Assembly: GCA_027487485.1 (NCBI GenBank)
Contig: JAIYDN010000048.1
Location: 124,001 to 188,000, forward strand
Direction of reading: 5' to 3'
DNA: 64,000 nucleotides
Source: Planctomycetaceae bacterium
GTDB lineage: Bacteria > Planctomycetota > Planctomycetia > Pirellulales > Pirellulaceae
The position numbers were made by a program, and so were the translations under genes. Shown in pieces: positions 55,975-64,000 of the stretch. Numbering within the stretch: position 1 is the first letter of the stretch; each line of letters opens with the position of its first letter. The notes below the pieces were generated by a model, which saw only the letters and a program-made list of their open reading frames with translations, ran no database searches and was not told where the DNA came from.

Positions 55975-56712
55975 CTAAGCTGTCAGCAGCAGCTTCAAAC
56001 CAGCGATTACCAGTACCAGAGCCAACAACCGCTTGATGGTGGCTTGGGGGAATCGCGTACTTCCCAAATAGGACCCAGCCAAACCTGCGAACAAGGCAAT
56101 CAGGGCGAACGGAATCGCAAAAGTAGGAAGCTGCCGAGTGCTGCTGATGTTGCCAAGCAAACCTGCTATCGAATTCAATAGGATGAAAACAGCGGAAACA
56201 GCAGCGGCAGATTTTGTTTTCGCCCATCGCATGGCTAGAAGGAGAGGTGTTAAAAAGATACCTCCCCCTGTTCCGGTCAGCCCCGACAAAAGCCCAAGTC
56301 CCGCGCCGACAGGTAATGCGACGCCCGTCGACGGCTCGTGAATTGCCGCATCTTCCGAAGGGTAGATCAAGAATCGGATCGCCGAAAACAGAAGGATCCA
56401 ACCGACAATGAATTTGAAGGCGGCTGCGGGCAAATTGACATAGCCACCGACAAAAGCCATCGGAACGGCAAGTATTGCGAATGGCCAAAACAACTTCCAG
56501 GAAAAGTGACCACCACGGTAAAACTGCCAGGATGCGACCGAAGCTACCAAAATGTTCAACGCAAGGGCCGTTGGCTTAATAACGTTAGGTGCAAGCCCGG
56601 CGAGCGACAGGACGGCGATGTACCCCGAAGCTCCAGCATGACCCACCGAAGAGTACAAGAATGCGATTGCCCCAATCGCCATGCTCACGATTACAAATTG
56701 TTCCGTTGTCAT
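55975..56712 (-). CDS. TauE/SafE-family sulfite/anion exporter
   Basis: 245 residues with about eight hydrophobic segments. The two-fold TauE/SafE repeat is visible: IAFLYSSVGHAGASGYIAVL near the N-terminus and GLLSGLTGTGGGIFLTPLLL in the second half, the latter with the glycine-rich permease motif. Family members export sulfite, sulfoacetate or other anions. The gene ends 75 bp before the large haem/copper gene on the same strand and may be co-transcribed; no substrate can be read. Starts ATG at 56712, divergent from the hydrolase at 56936. Confidence 0.87.
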   Translation of the reverse strand: MTTEQFVIVSMAIGAIAFLYSSVGHAGASGYIAVLSLAGLAPNVIKPTALALNILVASVASWQFYRGGHFSWKLFWPFAILAVPMAFVGGYVNLPAAAFKFIVGWILLFSAIRFLIYPSEDAAIHEPSTGVALPVGAGLGLLSGLTGTGGGIFLTPLLLAMRWAKTKSAAAVSAVFILLNSIAGLLGNISSTRQLPTFAIPFALIALFAGLAGSYLGSTRFPQATIKRLLALVLVIAGLKLLLTA

Positions 56713-56935
56713 CAGCGATTTTTTGTCGAGTCTCTTTCAAGGACGCTGGCGATGTTTCCAGCAAACATATTCGGACCAAGTATAGTCTGTCGCGTTATTC
56801 ATAAAGTACCTGCATCGAAAATCACCTCTGCGAACAATTGAATCGGCACACCGACTCAAGTAGGATGTCGAACGTTATTCAATGGTTTTTGGTTTCTTTT
56901 CAAAAATTGTCCGTCTGTTACTTACTGAATGATTC

Positions 56936-58069
56936 ATGAGAACTATGGTTGCCCATCACGATATTGGTATTGCAAACGGCAGGCGGAGCAAGACCTCGAC
57001 AGCTTCATTAAATAAAAGAAGTGGGAACATCAACCTGTGGCTTCTTGGTGGCGTTGTCTTTGGAGTAGGTTTGATTTTTCTTCTTGGAATCGCTTGGTAC
57101 TTGCTGAGTTCTCTTCAGCCTGCGACTTCCATGAGCATGCCTTCGATTGTTGGTTCTGCAACAGACTCACTTCGTCACGACAATGGCAACGCATCTGAAT
57201 CGGACTTGATGTCGTTTAAAAGAATAGCGAGCCTTACGCAGCTTCCTGTAATAAAGAAACTGGGAACCAAAGACCTGCAGTATTACGATGTTTCTTTGGA
57301 CCGAGCGTTTGGCAAATCGATGCGACTGTTCATTTACATGCCTCCCGGAGACTCTACCAAGAAAATGCCGGTCGTGTTTGAAGCTCCATCGGGAACTCCG
57401 TTGTTGCATGGTGCCGATATCGGTACCGCAGAGGGATCGGCAGAACTACTCCCGTTTGTTGAGGAGGGAATGATTACCGTAACGTACTCTATTGATGGAC
57501 ATATGCCCGCAGGAATTCGCCCAGATGCAGAAGCGGCTTTTATGGCAGCGATGTCCGTCGCCTACAAGTCCTTTACCGAAGCGGACGCGGGAGTCGAGAA
57601 CGGTAAGGCGGCCATCGATTTTGTTCTTGCTCAACTGCCTCAAGCGGATCCGGAACGGCTCTACACGTGGGGCCATAGCTCATCGGCTACACTTGCATTG
57701 CTTTTGGCGTCGAAAGATCAACGCATCAAGAAATGCATCGCACTGGCTCCCATCACGGATCTTCAATCTCGTCTAGGAGATCTACGACAAGAACCATCCA
57801 TGACGCGTGTTTTCCCAGACATCGCAAACTACCTGAAATCAGGCTCTCCTAGCAGCTATATCAAACAGCTGAAGAGCCCCGTCTTCTTGGCTCACGCAAA
57901 AGACGATGACAACGAGCCCTACGAAAACTCGGCAACCTACGTGAACAATCTAAAAGGTGCCGGCGGAACCATTGAGTTCCTTTCGCTACCGCGTGGAGGG
58001 CACTATCAGGAATTGATTTCAACGAGTCTGCCGAAGGCTGTCGAATGGCTTAAGAAAGATTCCTTCTAG
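56936..58069 (+). CDS. Membrane-anchored alpha/beta hydrolase
   Basis: 377 residues. One membrane segment at about 32-60 (VVFGVGLIFLLGIAWYLLSS) with a charged, cytoplasmic N-terminus. The rest is a hydrolase fold: YMPPGDSTKKMPVVFEAPSG, nucleophile elbow YTWGHSSSATLALLLAS (Ser), a possible acid in FLAHAKDDDNEPYENSATYV and histidine in LPRGGHYQELI. Similar to prolyl-oligopeptidase-like or dienelactone-type hydrolases, function unknown. ATG at 56936. It precedes the PQQ protein by 145 bp on the same strand. Confidence 0.75.
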   Translation: MRTMVAHHDIGIANGRRSKTSTASLNKRSGNINLWLLGGVVFGVGLIFLLGIAWYLLSSLQPATSMSMPSIVGSATDSLRHDNGNASESDLMSFKRIASLTQLPVIKKLGTKDLQYYDVSLDRAFGKSMRLFIYMPPGDSTKKMPVVFEAPSGTPLLHGADIGTAEGSAELLPFVEEGMITVTYSIDGHMPAGIRPDAEAAFMAAMSVAYKSFTEADAGVENGKAAIDFVLAQLPQADPERLYTWGHSSSATLALLLASKDQRIKKCIALAPITDLQSRLGDLRQEPSMTRVFPDIANYLKSGSPSSYIKQLKSPVFLAHAKDDDNEPYENSATYVNNLKGAGGTIEFLSLPRGGHYQELISTSLPKAVEWLKKDSF

Positions 58070-58214
58070 GCAGCTGAAAAAGGCGTCCGGCTAAGATCTA
58101 TCTGGGATTGCCGCCCTGCTGGATGGAATACGAGACGAAATCCGATTAGGATATCTATCGGTTGAACCTTCCTCAGGCAGCCTCCCTCCTTCCCCTCCCA
58201 ACTTAGAATCCCAA

Positions 58215-60962
58215 ATGCATTTCTATTTGAATCGTCTGTTTTTTATTGCCGTTGTTGCACTCGGTATTTTTCCAACTTTGGCGTTTTCCGACGGCTATGA
58301 CCCTGATAGGTTTGAAAAATCGATCGTCGCATCGGGACTGATCCAGCCGATGGAAATGGCCATCGCACCAGACGGATTGATTTATCTGATCGAGCTGGGA
58401 GGGGATTTAAAGTGCATTGACCCAGCGAACAGTAGTGTACGCACGGTAGGTCGTATTTCAGTGACCACGATTCAAGAGAATGGCCTGATCGGAATCGCTT
58501 TGGACCCCGGCTTTGCTGCGAATCATTGGATGTATCTGCAATACTCGCCACCCGATTTTTCGGGACAGCGTATCAGTCGATTCACTCTTCGTGACGGGAT
58601 TCTTGATCCATCGAGCGAGACTCCATTGCTTCAATACGAAGAGCAACGACAAGAATGTTGTCACCATGCTGGTTCCATGGAATTTGGGCCTGATGGAAAT
58701 CTCTATGTTGGAACAGGCGATAATACGAATCCGTTTGGATCCGACGGATTTGCCCCCATCGACGAACGCCAAGACAAATCGGCTTTCAACGCTAGAAGAA
58801 CTTCGGCCAATACCAAGAGCTTCAACGGAAAGATCTTGCGTATACGTCCGCTACCCGAGGGAGGGTATGCGATCCCGGAAGGAAATCTGTTTCCAAAGGA
58901 CGGGTCAATTGGTTTGCCCGAGATCTTTGTCATGGGATGTCGCAATCCATGGCGGATCAATGTAGATCAGCGGAGCGGTTTCTTGTACTGGGGTGATGTC
59001 GGCCCCGATGCTGGTGGCGAAGGACCTCGAGGCCCACGCGGCTACGACGAAGTCAATCAAGCGAAGGTTGCAGGCAACTTTGGCTGGCCGCACTTCATCG
59101 CAAACAACAAACCCTACCATGATTTCGACTTCACGACGGGCGAACTTGGACCAGCCTTCCATCCGGATAAGCCGATGAATCCTTCCGTGTTCAACTCGGG
59201 GGCTAACGATCTTCCTCCTGCACAGCCTGCGTGGATTTACTATCCCGCTGCAAACTCGAAGGAGTTTCCCGAGCTAGGCTCTGGCGGCCGAACCGCGTGC
59301 GCGGGGCCTACTTTTTATTACAACAAGTCGAATCCGTCGGAGACTCAATTCCCTGAGCCGTTCAATCGCTCCCTTTTCATTTTCGAGTGGTCGAGAAACT
59401 GGATCGCAGCAGTACATCTTAAGGAAGACTCCAGCATTGAGCGCATCGAGCCCTTCTTGCCAAACACTCCATTCATTCGCCCCATCGATCTCCAGTTTGA
59501 CGCCAAAGGAGCTCTTTACGTTCTTGAGTACGGTGAAACTTGGGGCGTGAACGCGGATGCCAAGTTGTCTCGCTTGGAGTATCGTCGCGGTAATCGCCCA
59601 CCCACCGTTCAAATTCAAAGCGATCGCTTTGCTGGCCGCGAACCTTTATCGATTCAGTTGACAAGCAAGGGAACCGCGGACAAAGACGGTGACTCCCTCA
59701 AGTATCAATGGAGCGTTGTCAAGGTAACCGACGCCCAAAACGCAATCGCTCAAGGTCCCTCGGCAATGCCAAAGCCTATTGGCAACGAGGCCACTGCAAC
59801 AGCAACATTCGAATCAGCCGGAATCTACTCCGTGGTCCTGGAAGTTTCCGATTCCATGGGCGGACAGGCAAACGCGACCACGAACATTGTGGTCGGCAAT
59901 AACATGCCTGAAGTAAGCTTCCTAACACCTTTGGACGGTGACTTCTATGACGCTGGCTCTGCCGTCGACTATCGAGTGCAGATCCGGGATTTAGAAGATG
60001 GAACCTCTAATCCGAACGAAGCGGATCCCGACGAGCTCGAATTCATCGATGCCGATGCACCCAAGCGTGTCACCGTTCAAGCCAATATGGTGAGCGCAAG
60101 CTCGACCGAGAATCCAGATGCAGTGCCCATCGGTCTGAAACGCATTCGAGGAAGCGATTGTCTGAATTGTCATGCGATCGACCGATTGCTGGTAGGGCCC
60201 GCGTTCTTGGAGATTGCAAACAAGTATCGGGATCAACCGAATGCGATTGCTACCACCGTGGAGCGAGTCCAAAAAGGCTCCTCGGGCGTTTGGGGGAAAG
60301 TTCCGATGTTACCTCACGCACAGCATTCACAACAAGAAATACAGGAGATGGTCGATTGGGTCTTTGCAGTGAAGCCGGATCCCTCGAGCGCTATGGTGAC
60401 AGGGGTCTCCAATACCGTTGGCCTTTTACAAGACAAAAAGGACTTTGAAGGTGGGCTTCGCTTAACGGCCAACTATTTGGATTTAGGCCGCGATGCCATT
60501 CCCGCGTTGACTGGCACCAAATCCATTGCGCTTCGTTCGCGAACCATTCAAGCGGAAAACGCGTCCGGCATCCACTCCATGCAAGTGCTTGGGTCTCACG
60601 AAGCAGGCCAAGGAAAGTTTTGTGGAGCCATCAATCATGGTTCCTACTTGCGGTTCGACAACATTCCAATCGACCGAATCGGAAAACTGAAGGCTCGCGT
60701 TACCTCGGCGGGTGCGGGAGGAATCATCGAGGCAAGAATCGGGGCAGTGGACGGACCAGTGGTTGCCAAATTGCCCGTCAAGGTGAATGGCTCCTGGAAC
60801 GATTGGTACGAAATCGAAGCGAATTGGGACAATCCGTTGCCATCGCAATCATCTCTCGAAGATTCGGTATCGGGAAAACGCGAGGCCGTATTTTTCGTTT
60901 GCGTTAACGAAGCGATGCCAGGGGGCCTGATGAACATCGATTGGATTCACTTCGGGAAATAG
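58215..60962 (+). CDS. Secreted PQQ-dependent sugar dehydrogenase-like/PKD/cytochrome c/CBM fusion
   Basis: 915 residues. Signal peptide (LFFIAVVALGIFPTLAFS). Residues 30-440 form a soluble glucose-dehydrogenase-type beta-propeller: EMAIAPDGLIYLIELGGDLK, QENGLIGIALDPGFAANHWM, HHAGSMEFGPDGNLYVGTGD and VMGCRNPWRINVDQRSG. A PKD domain follows (about 465-560; TADKDGDSLKYQWSV). Then comes a c-type haem site (GSDCLNCHAIDRLLVGPAFL near 645) and a CBM6-like beta-sandwich at the end (SAGAGGIIEARIGAVDGPVV). It should oxidise a sugar or related carbohydrate outside the cytoplasm and pass electrons to its own haem. ATG at 58215. Confidence 0.88.
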   Translation: MHFYLNRLFFIAVVALGIFPTLAFSDGYDPDRFEKSIVASGLIQPMEMAIAPDGLIYLIELGGDLKCIDPANSSVRTVGRISVTTIQENGLIGIALDPGFAANHWMYLQYSPPDFSGQRISRFTLRDGILDPSSETPLLQYEEQRQECCHHAGSMEFGPDGNLYVGTGDNTNPFGSDGFAPIDERQDKSAFNARRTSANTKSFNGKILRIRPLPEGGYAIPEGNLFPKDGSIGLPEIFVMGCRNPWRINVDQRSGFLYWGDVGPDAGGEGPRGPRGYDEVNQAKVAGNFGWPHFIANNKPYHDFDFTTGELGPAFHPDKPMNPSVFNSGANDLPPAQPAWIYYPAANSKEFPELGSGGRTACAGPTFYYNKSNPSETQFPEPFNRSLFIFEWSRNWIAAVHLKEDSSIERIEPFLPNTPFIRPIDLQFDAKGALYVLEYGETWGVNADAKLSRLEYRRGNRPPTVQIQSDRFAGREPLSIQLTSKGTADKDGDSLKYQWSVVKVTDAQNAIAQGPSAMPKPIGNEATATATFESAGIYSVVLEVSDSMGGQANATTNIVVGNNMPEVSFLTPLDGDFYDAGSAVDYRVQIRDLEDGTSNPNEADPDELEFIDADAPKRVTVQANMVSASSTENPDAVPIGLKRIRGSDCLNCHAIDRLLVGPAFLEIANKYRDQPNAIATTVERVQKGSSGVWGKVPMLPHAQHSQQEIQEMVDWVFAVKPDPSSAMVTGVSNTVGLLQDKKDFEGGLRLTANYLDLGRDAIPALTGTKSIALRSRTIQAENASGIHSMQVLGSHEAGQGKFCGAINHGSYLRFDNIPIDRIGKLKARVTSAGAGGIIEARIGAVDGPVVAKLPVKVNGSWNDWYEIEANWDNPLPSQSSLEDSVSGKREAVFFVCVNEAMPGGLMNIDWIHFGK

Positions 60963-60985
60963 AAGGCTGCAAACTCTTCAAAAAC

Positions 60986-61023
60986 GCAGGGGGCAGAAGT
61001 TGCCTGAGGCTTAAGCCCCCCTT
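60986..61023 (+). terminator. Candidate terminator hairpin after the PQQ protein
   Basis: AGGGGGC (60988-60994) pairs with GCCCCCCT (61015-61022), with a small inner GCCTGAGGC. It follows the stop codon by 24 bp. Few Ts follow, so termination strength is uncertain. Confidence 0.35.
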
Positions 61024-61139
61024 GTGCTTGGCCTGTGCATAATCAAGCATTTTTCTTGGCGATCGAACATTCGAGGTCGATCGATGGTTATCATATTCCA
61101 AACTGATTTGAGCCCAATTTCTCGTTGCTGCAACTTTTT

Positions 61140-62177
61140 ATGTCCGAGCCATCCATAGGTCCTGATGCTACTGAAGCGTCCGTTGTCGTGAATTCCCCAT
61201 CGTCCACACCAAGACCTTCGCACATTTTGGAGGCCAAGGAGCTCTTCGAAGCTGCCGTTCGCGAGGTGAGCAAGGTCTTTGTAGGGCAGGATGAATTGGT
61301 ACTGACCTCGCTGGTCGCGCTCTTTTCGGGCGGTCACGTGCTGATCGAAGGCGTTCCTGGGCTCGGCAAGACCTTGTTTGTTCGAACGCTTGGGCACGTA
61401 TTGGGTTGCCAATTCGGACGCATTCAATTTACAGCGGACTTGATGCCGTCCGACATTACCGGTGCCCCGGTATTGGATTTGAAAACGCAAGACTTTCGTT
61501 TTCGCCCCGGGCCCGTCTTCACGCAATTTCTACTAGCCGATGAAATCAACCGATCGCCAGCCAAAACGCACGCGGCGTTGCTAGAGATCATGCAAGAATT
61601 TCGAGTCACGATTGACGGAACCAGCCACGTGGTCCCTCGACCGTTTCTTGTCATGGCCACTCAAAATCCTATTGAAAGTGACGGTACCTATTCGCTACCG
61701 GAAGCTCAACTGGACCGCTTCATGTTCAAGGCGATGGTCGCTTATCCTGACGAACAAGAAGAAGCACGCGTTCTTCAGATGCACTCCATGCAGGTTGATC
61801 TTGGATCGATTCTGAAGAACCAAGTCGCGGTGGTAACCAACGCGACGCAGATTCTTGGATTGATTCAAAGCAACGCAACCGTTCGTATTGAACCCAAACT
61901 GCTGACCTATGTAAATCGCATTGTCCGTGCGACGCGAAGTTGGCCAACGTTCCATATGGGCGCTTCACCCCGAGCTGGACTGGCGATGATCCAAGGTGCG
62001 CGGACGTTGGCTGCGTTTCGTGGCCGTGACTTCGCGGTTCCAGACGATGTGGTGGAAATCGCATTGCCCGCCCTTCGCCATCGCGTTGTCATGTCCGCAG
62101 AAGCGGAAGTGGAGGGGCTCAAAGTGGATTCCGAATTGACTTCCCTTTTACGAAGTATTGAAGTCCCAAGAATTTAA
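61140..62177 (+). CDS. MoxR-family AAA ATPase
   Basis: 345 residues. GQDELVLTSLVALFSGGHVL, Walker A GVPGLGKTLFVRTL, then QFTADLMPSDITGAPVLD and Walker B QFLLADEINRSPAKTHAALL, with MATQNPIESDGTYSLPEAQL, DRF (sensor 1/arginine-finger region) match MoxR. MoxR ATPases help load metals or fold periplasmic or membrane proteins. ATG at 61140; upstream TTG would add five residues. DUF58 follows after 2 bp, the classical partner, so a chaperone module acting on a von Willebrand-type client is expected; the client is not visible. Confidence 0.92.
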   Translation: MSEPSIGPDATEASVVVNSPSSTPRPSHILEAKELFEAAVREVSKVFVGQDELVLTSLVALFSGGHVLIEGVPGLGKTLFVRTLGHVLGCQFGRIQFTADLMPSDITGAPVLDLKTQDFRFRPGPVFTQFLLADEINRSPAKTHAALLEIMQEFRVTIDGTSHVVPRPFLVMATQNPIESDGTYSLPEAQLDRFMFKAMVAYPDEQEEARVLQMHSMQVDLGSILKNQVAVVTNATQILGLIQSNATVRIEPKLLTYVNRIVRATRSWPTFHMGASPRAGLAMIQGARTLAAFRGRDFAVPDDVVEIALPALRHRVVMSAEAEVEGLKVDSELTSLLRSIEVPRI

Positions 62178-62179
62178 CC

Positions 62180-63592
62180 ATGTCCATTTACGATTCCGTC
62201 GGGACATACCTTTTTTGGGCGCCTTGGATCGGCTTGCTTGTTCTTGCGTCGCCGTTGCTTTTGCTTGCGTTCGGCTGGCGCATTTTTCCAACCACGCGCT
62301 GGTTCGGTCTTCTCATCCCTTTGTGCCTGACGACGCTGCTGATTCTTGCCACTCCCTTGTTCATCTACTTCTTGGTGGTATTGGATCTGATCGTCTTGTC
62401 CATTGTTGTTCTGGATTTGCTCACCATCACTGGCCCTAGTGGTTTGACTGTGGAAAGGCATACTTTGCGGAGCGCATCTTTGGGTGGCACGCATGATGTC
62501 AAGCTATTGCTCGATAATCGAGGTTCCCGAACCAAATTGCTCGAGGTTCGAGATGACTTGCCGGATGGCCTAACTGCGGACCCTGAATCACAATCGCTGA
62601 CGCTGAAGCCAGGAAAAAGAGCGGAGCTAGATTATCGCATTCGGCCAACGCGGCGCGGGTCATTTCAATTCGAGTTTGTATATCTTCGATTGCGAAGCAG
62701 GCTTGGACTTTGGAATCGCTTTATCGAAAAGCCGTGCCCGGGTGAGTTGTTGGTTTATCCGGACATGAAGCAGCTTGCAGAATATGCTCTCTTGGCGAGA
62801 ACGAATCGGCTGAGTCTGATCGGGGTCCGCCGAACGCGTAAGGTAGGCCAAGACAACAACTTTGAAAGACTGCGTGACTATTCGCAGGACGATAACTACA
62901 AGCATATCGATTGGCGATCTTCGGCTCGTCGAAATAAACTTACAGTCAAACAGTTCCAAGCCGATCAAAGTCAACGCCTCGTTTTCATGCTGGACTGTGG
63001 ACGTATGATGACGAACGAATATCGTGGGTTGAGTCTTCTGGACTACGCCTTGAATTCGATCTTGATGTTGAGCTATGTCGCACTGGAACAAGGGGATTCC
63101 GTCGGGTTCATTTGCTTCTCGGACAAGATTGAATCGTATGTGCCGATGCGAGGCGGGTTATCGCAAATGAATCGCTTGCTACACGCTGGGTTCAATCGTT
63201 TCCCGTCCATGAAGCAAACGAACTACGACGATGCTTTCCTCCATTTTTCGAAAAACTGCCGACGCAGATCGATGGTAGTTTTAATCAGCAACATTATTGA
63301 TGACGTTTCTGCCGCTCAAGTAAGTGGCTACATGCGTACGCTCCGATCAAGACACTTACCAGTCATGTGCTTGCTTCGTGATCGTTCGGTATTCGACTAT
63401 GCCGATAACCCAAGCATGGATGATTCAGTTCTGTATCGCAGCGCTGCAGCTGCACAGCTTTTGATTTGGCGTAATGAGGTGATTCAGAAAATGGAAAACG
63501 CCGGTGTCTTAAGCGTCGACGCCTTTCCAGAATCGTTGACAACACCGCTGGTCAATCGCTACCTGCAAGCAAAAGCCAAACACCTGCTGTAG
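62180..63592 (+). CDS. DUF58 domain membrane protein
   Basis: 470 residues. Two or three membrane segments occupy the first 85 residues (FWAPWIGLLVLASPLLLLAF, LTTLLILATPLFIYFLVVLD). A beta-rich extracytoplasmic or cytoplasmic region follows (HDVKLLLDNRGSRTKLLEVR). The DUF58 core is RLRDYSQDDNYKHIDWRSSA, then a von Willebrand-like FMLDCGRMMTNEYRGLSLLD and VVLISNIIDDVSAAQVSGYM. It works with the MoxR ATPase; the MoxR/DUF58/VWA genes are commonly clustered. No VWA gene follows before the next, convergent gene. ATG at 62180. Confidence 0.92.
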   Translation: MSIYDSVGTYLFWAPWIGLLVLASPLLLLAFGWRIFPTTRWFGLLIPLCLTTLLILATPLFIYFLVVLDLIVLSIVVLDLLTITGPSGLTVERHTLRSASLGGTHDVKLLLDNRGSRTKLLEVRDDLPDGLTADPESQSLTLKPGKRAELDYRIRPTRRGSFQFEFVYLRLRSRLGLWNRFIEKPCPGELLVYPDMKQLAEYALLARTNRLSLIGVRRTRKVGQDNNFERLRDYSQDDNYKHIDWRSSARRNKLTVKQFQADQSQRLVFMLDCGRMMTNEYRGLSLLDYALNSILMLSYVALEQGDSVGFICFSDKIESYVPMRGGLSQMNRLLHAGFNRFPSMKQTNYDDAFLHFSKNCRRRSMVVLISNIIDDVSAAQVSGYMRTLRSRHLPVMCLLRDRSVFDYADNPSMDDSVLYRSAAAAQLLIWRNEVIQKMENAGVLSVDAFPESLTTPLVNRYLQAKAKHLL

Positions 63593-63632
63593 TTTTTAGG
63601 CATGTCGGCATCAGTCCTTGGTTAAAAAACAA

Positions 63633-63712
63633 TTAGCCGAAAGGCGATAGCCTCGGTTGTTGGTTGAACGCGAAGAGTTGGAGGAAAACCGGGGCTATCG
63701 CCCAACGGCTAA
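63633..63712. repeat. 26-bp imperfect inverted repeat between convergent genes
   Basis: The left arm (63633-63658, TTAGCCGAAAGGCGATAGCC, then TCGGTT) and right arm (63687-63712) match in 22 of 26 positions after reverse complementing, with a 28-base loop. It lies between the 3' ends of the DUF58 and IMPase-like genes, the usual spot for a bidirectional terminator. I recall a similar GGGCGATAGCCCCGGTT pattern in planctomycete genomes, untested. Confidence 0.7.
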
Positions 63713-63761
63713 AAGAACTGAAATACTTCTGAAATCGCGCTTGGCGAGGTTGCTGCCCGGC

Positions 63762-64000
63762 TTATTGTGGCTGATTTAGCTTATTCCAATGCGATGAGAT
63801 GATCGCAAGCGATTGCTGGTGTAGCAAACCGTTGGTTGCGCAAATGCTGCTGTGTCTTCCAAGCGGCAACACTTGGTTCATGCAATCCGTCACATGGCCG
63901 CCAGCTTCGGTCACAAACAACTGGCCTGCGGCATAATCCCATGGATGCAGCTTGTACTCAAAAAACAAACCGTAATGCCCACAGCCCAAGTTGCACAGGT
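63762..64000 (-). CDS. Inositol monophosphatase family protein, 5'-truncated by the window edge
   Basis: The last ~79 codons of a gene that enters from the right edge; the frame continues past 64000 (LCNLGCGHYGLFFEY). The block LHPWDYAAGQLFVTEAGGHV is the W-D-x-A-A-G motif of the IMPase/CysQ/FBPase fold, with the metal-binding aspartate, and TDCMNQVLPLGRHSSICATN follows as usual. It could act on inositol-1-P, PAP or another sugar phosphate; the missing N-terminal half prevents a choice. The stop lies 50 bp from the 26-bp inverted repeat. Confidence 0.87.
   Translation of the reverse strand, partial: LCNLGCGHYGLFFEYKLHPWDYAAGQLFVTEAGGHVTDCMNQVLPLGRHSSICATNGLLHQQSLAIISSHWNKLNQPQ

Noticed and set aside
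1-64000. CRISPR arrays, tRNA or rRNA genes, transposases
   Set aside because: I looked for regularly spaced short repeats, tRNA T-loop patterns and DDE/Y1 transposase motifs on both strands and saw none; a tRNAscan or covariance search was not possible here.

Overview
The window looks like a chromosome segment of a planctomycete, most likely from the Pirellulaceae (Rhodopirellula/Blastopirellula-like). The evidence is the content: an adjacent DUF1592-type cytochrome and DUF1552 pair, a 1652-residue PVC-type haem-binding CxxCH protein, a BBP7-type outer-membrane protein, PQQ/PKD/cytochrome c fusions, many secreted proteins with signal peptides, a Xfp-AckA phosphoketolase route and intergenic inverted repeats. 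The assignment is from recognition only; no search was run. I see no rRNA, tRNA, CRISPR array, phage or transposase gene.

Layout. 1-836: C-terminal end of a compatible-solute ABC transporter with binding protein and permease fused. 908-5813: an envelope-type operon (metallophosphoesterase, glycosyltransferase, radical SAM/SPASM) and two methyltransferases. 5814-6546: non-coding, repeat-bearing. 6547-9197: ceramidase-like protein coupled to a PHP-domain protein. 9468-12885: DUF1592/DUF1552 pair. 13200-15392: DUF6265 protein, a nucleotidyltransferase/small-protein pair resembling a toxin-antitoxin module, and a decayed tandem copy of its front end. 15322-17950: membrane glycosyltransferase plus GT2. 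18192-25163: forward run of DJ-1/PfpI, short RecQ, PhoU, PhoB-like regulator, two YkgJ-type Cys-cluster proteins flanking HisS. 25197-29535: FtsH, a detached FlgN-FlgB pair and an esterase. 29972-34002: macro-domain protein, acetate kinase and phosphoketolase in one tight operon. 34066-39327: DUF885 peptidase, BBP7 protein and unknown proteins. 39333-42092: SPFH protein coupled to a NAD-kinase-like protein with an altered GGDG motif, then a HemP-like protein behind a Fur-like palindrome. 42100-50814: TlpA fusion, SixA, DAHP synthase, PutA and a membrane redox protein. 50941-60962: the large haem/copper protein, TauE/SafE, an alpha/beta hydrolase and a glucose-dehydrogenase-like fusion. 61140-63592: MoxR-DUF58 pair. 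Right edge: 3' end of an inositol monophosphatase-family gene.

Functional links. Xfp and AckA together turn sugar phosphates into acetate and ATP, and their co-transcription with an ADP-ribose-binding macro protein is unusual. PutA and its upstream thiol-redox membrane protein probably form a proline-catabolism unit. The c-type cytochrome proteins point to periplasmic oxidation of organic substrates. PhoU plus the PhoB-like regulator suggest phosphate sensing, with no kinase gene next to them.

The least explained signals are a three-copy hairpin repeat with one compensatory stem change, the decayed tandem duplication beside the toxin-antitoxin-like pair, the SPFH/NAD-kinase-like couple, and the perfect 7-1-7 palindrome in front of hemP.
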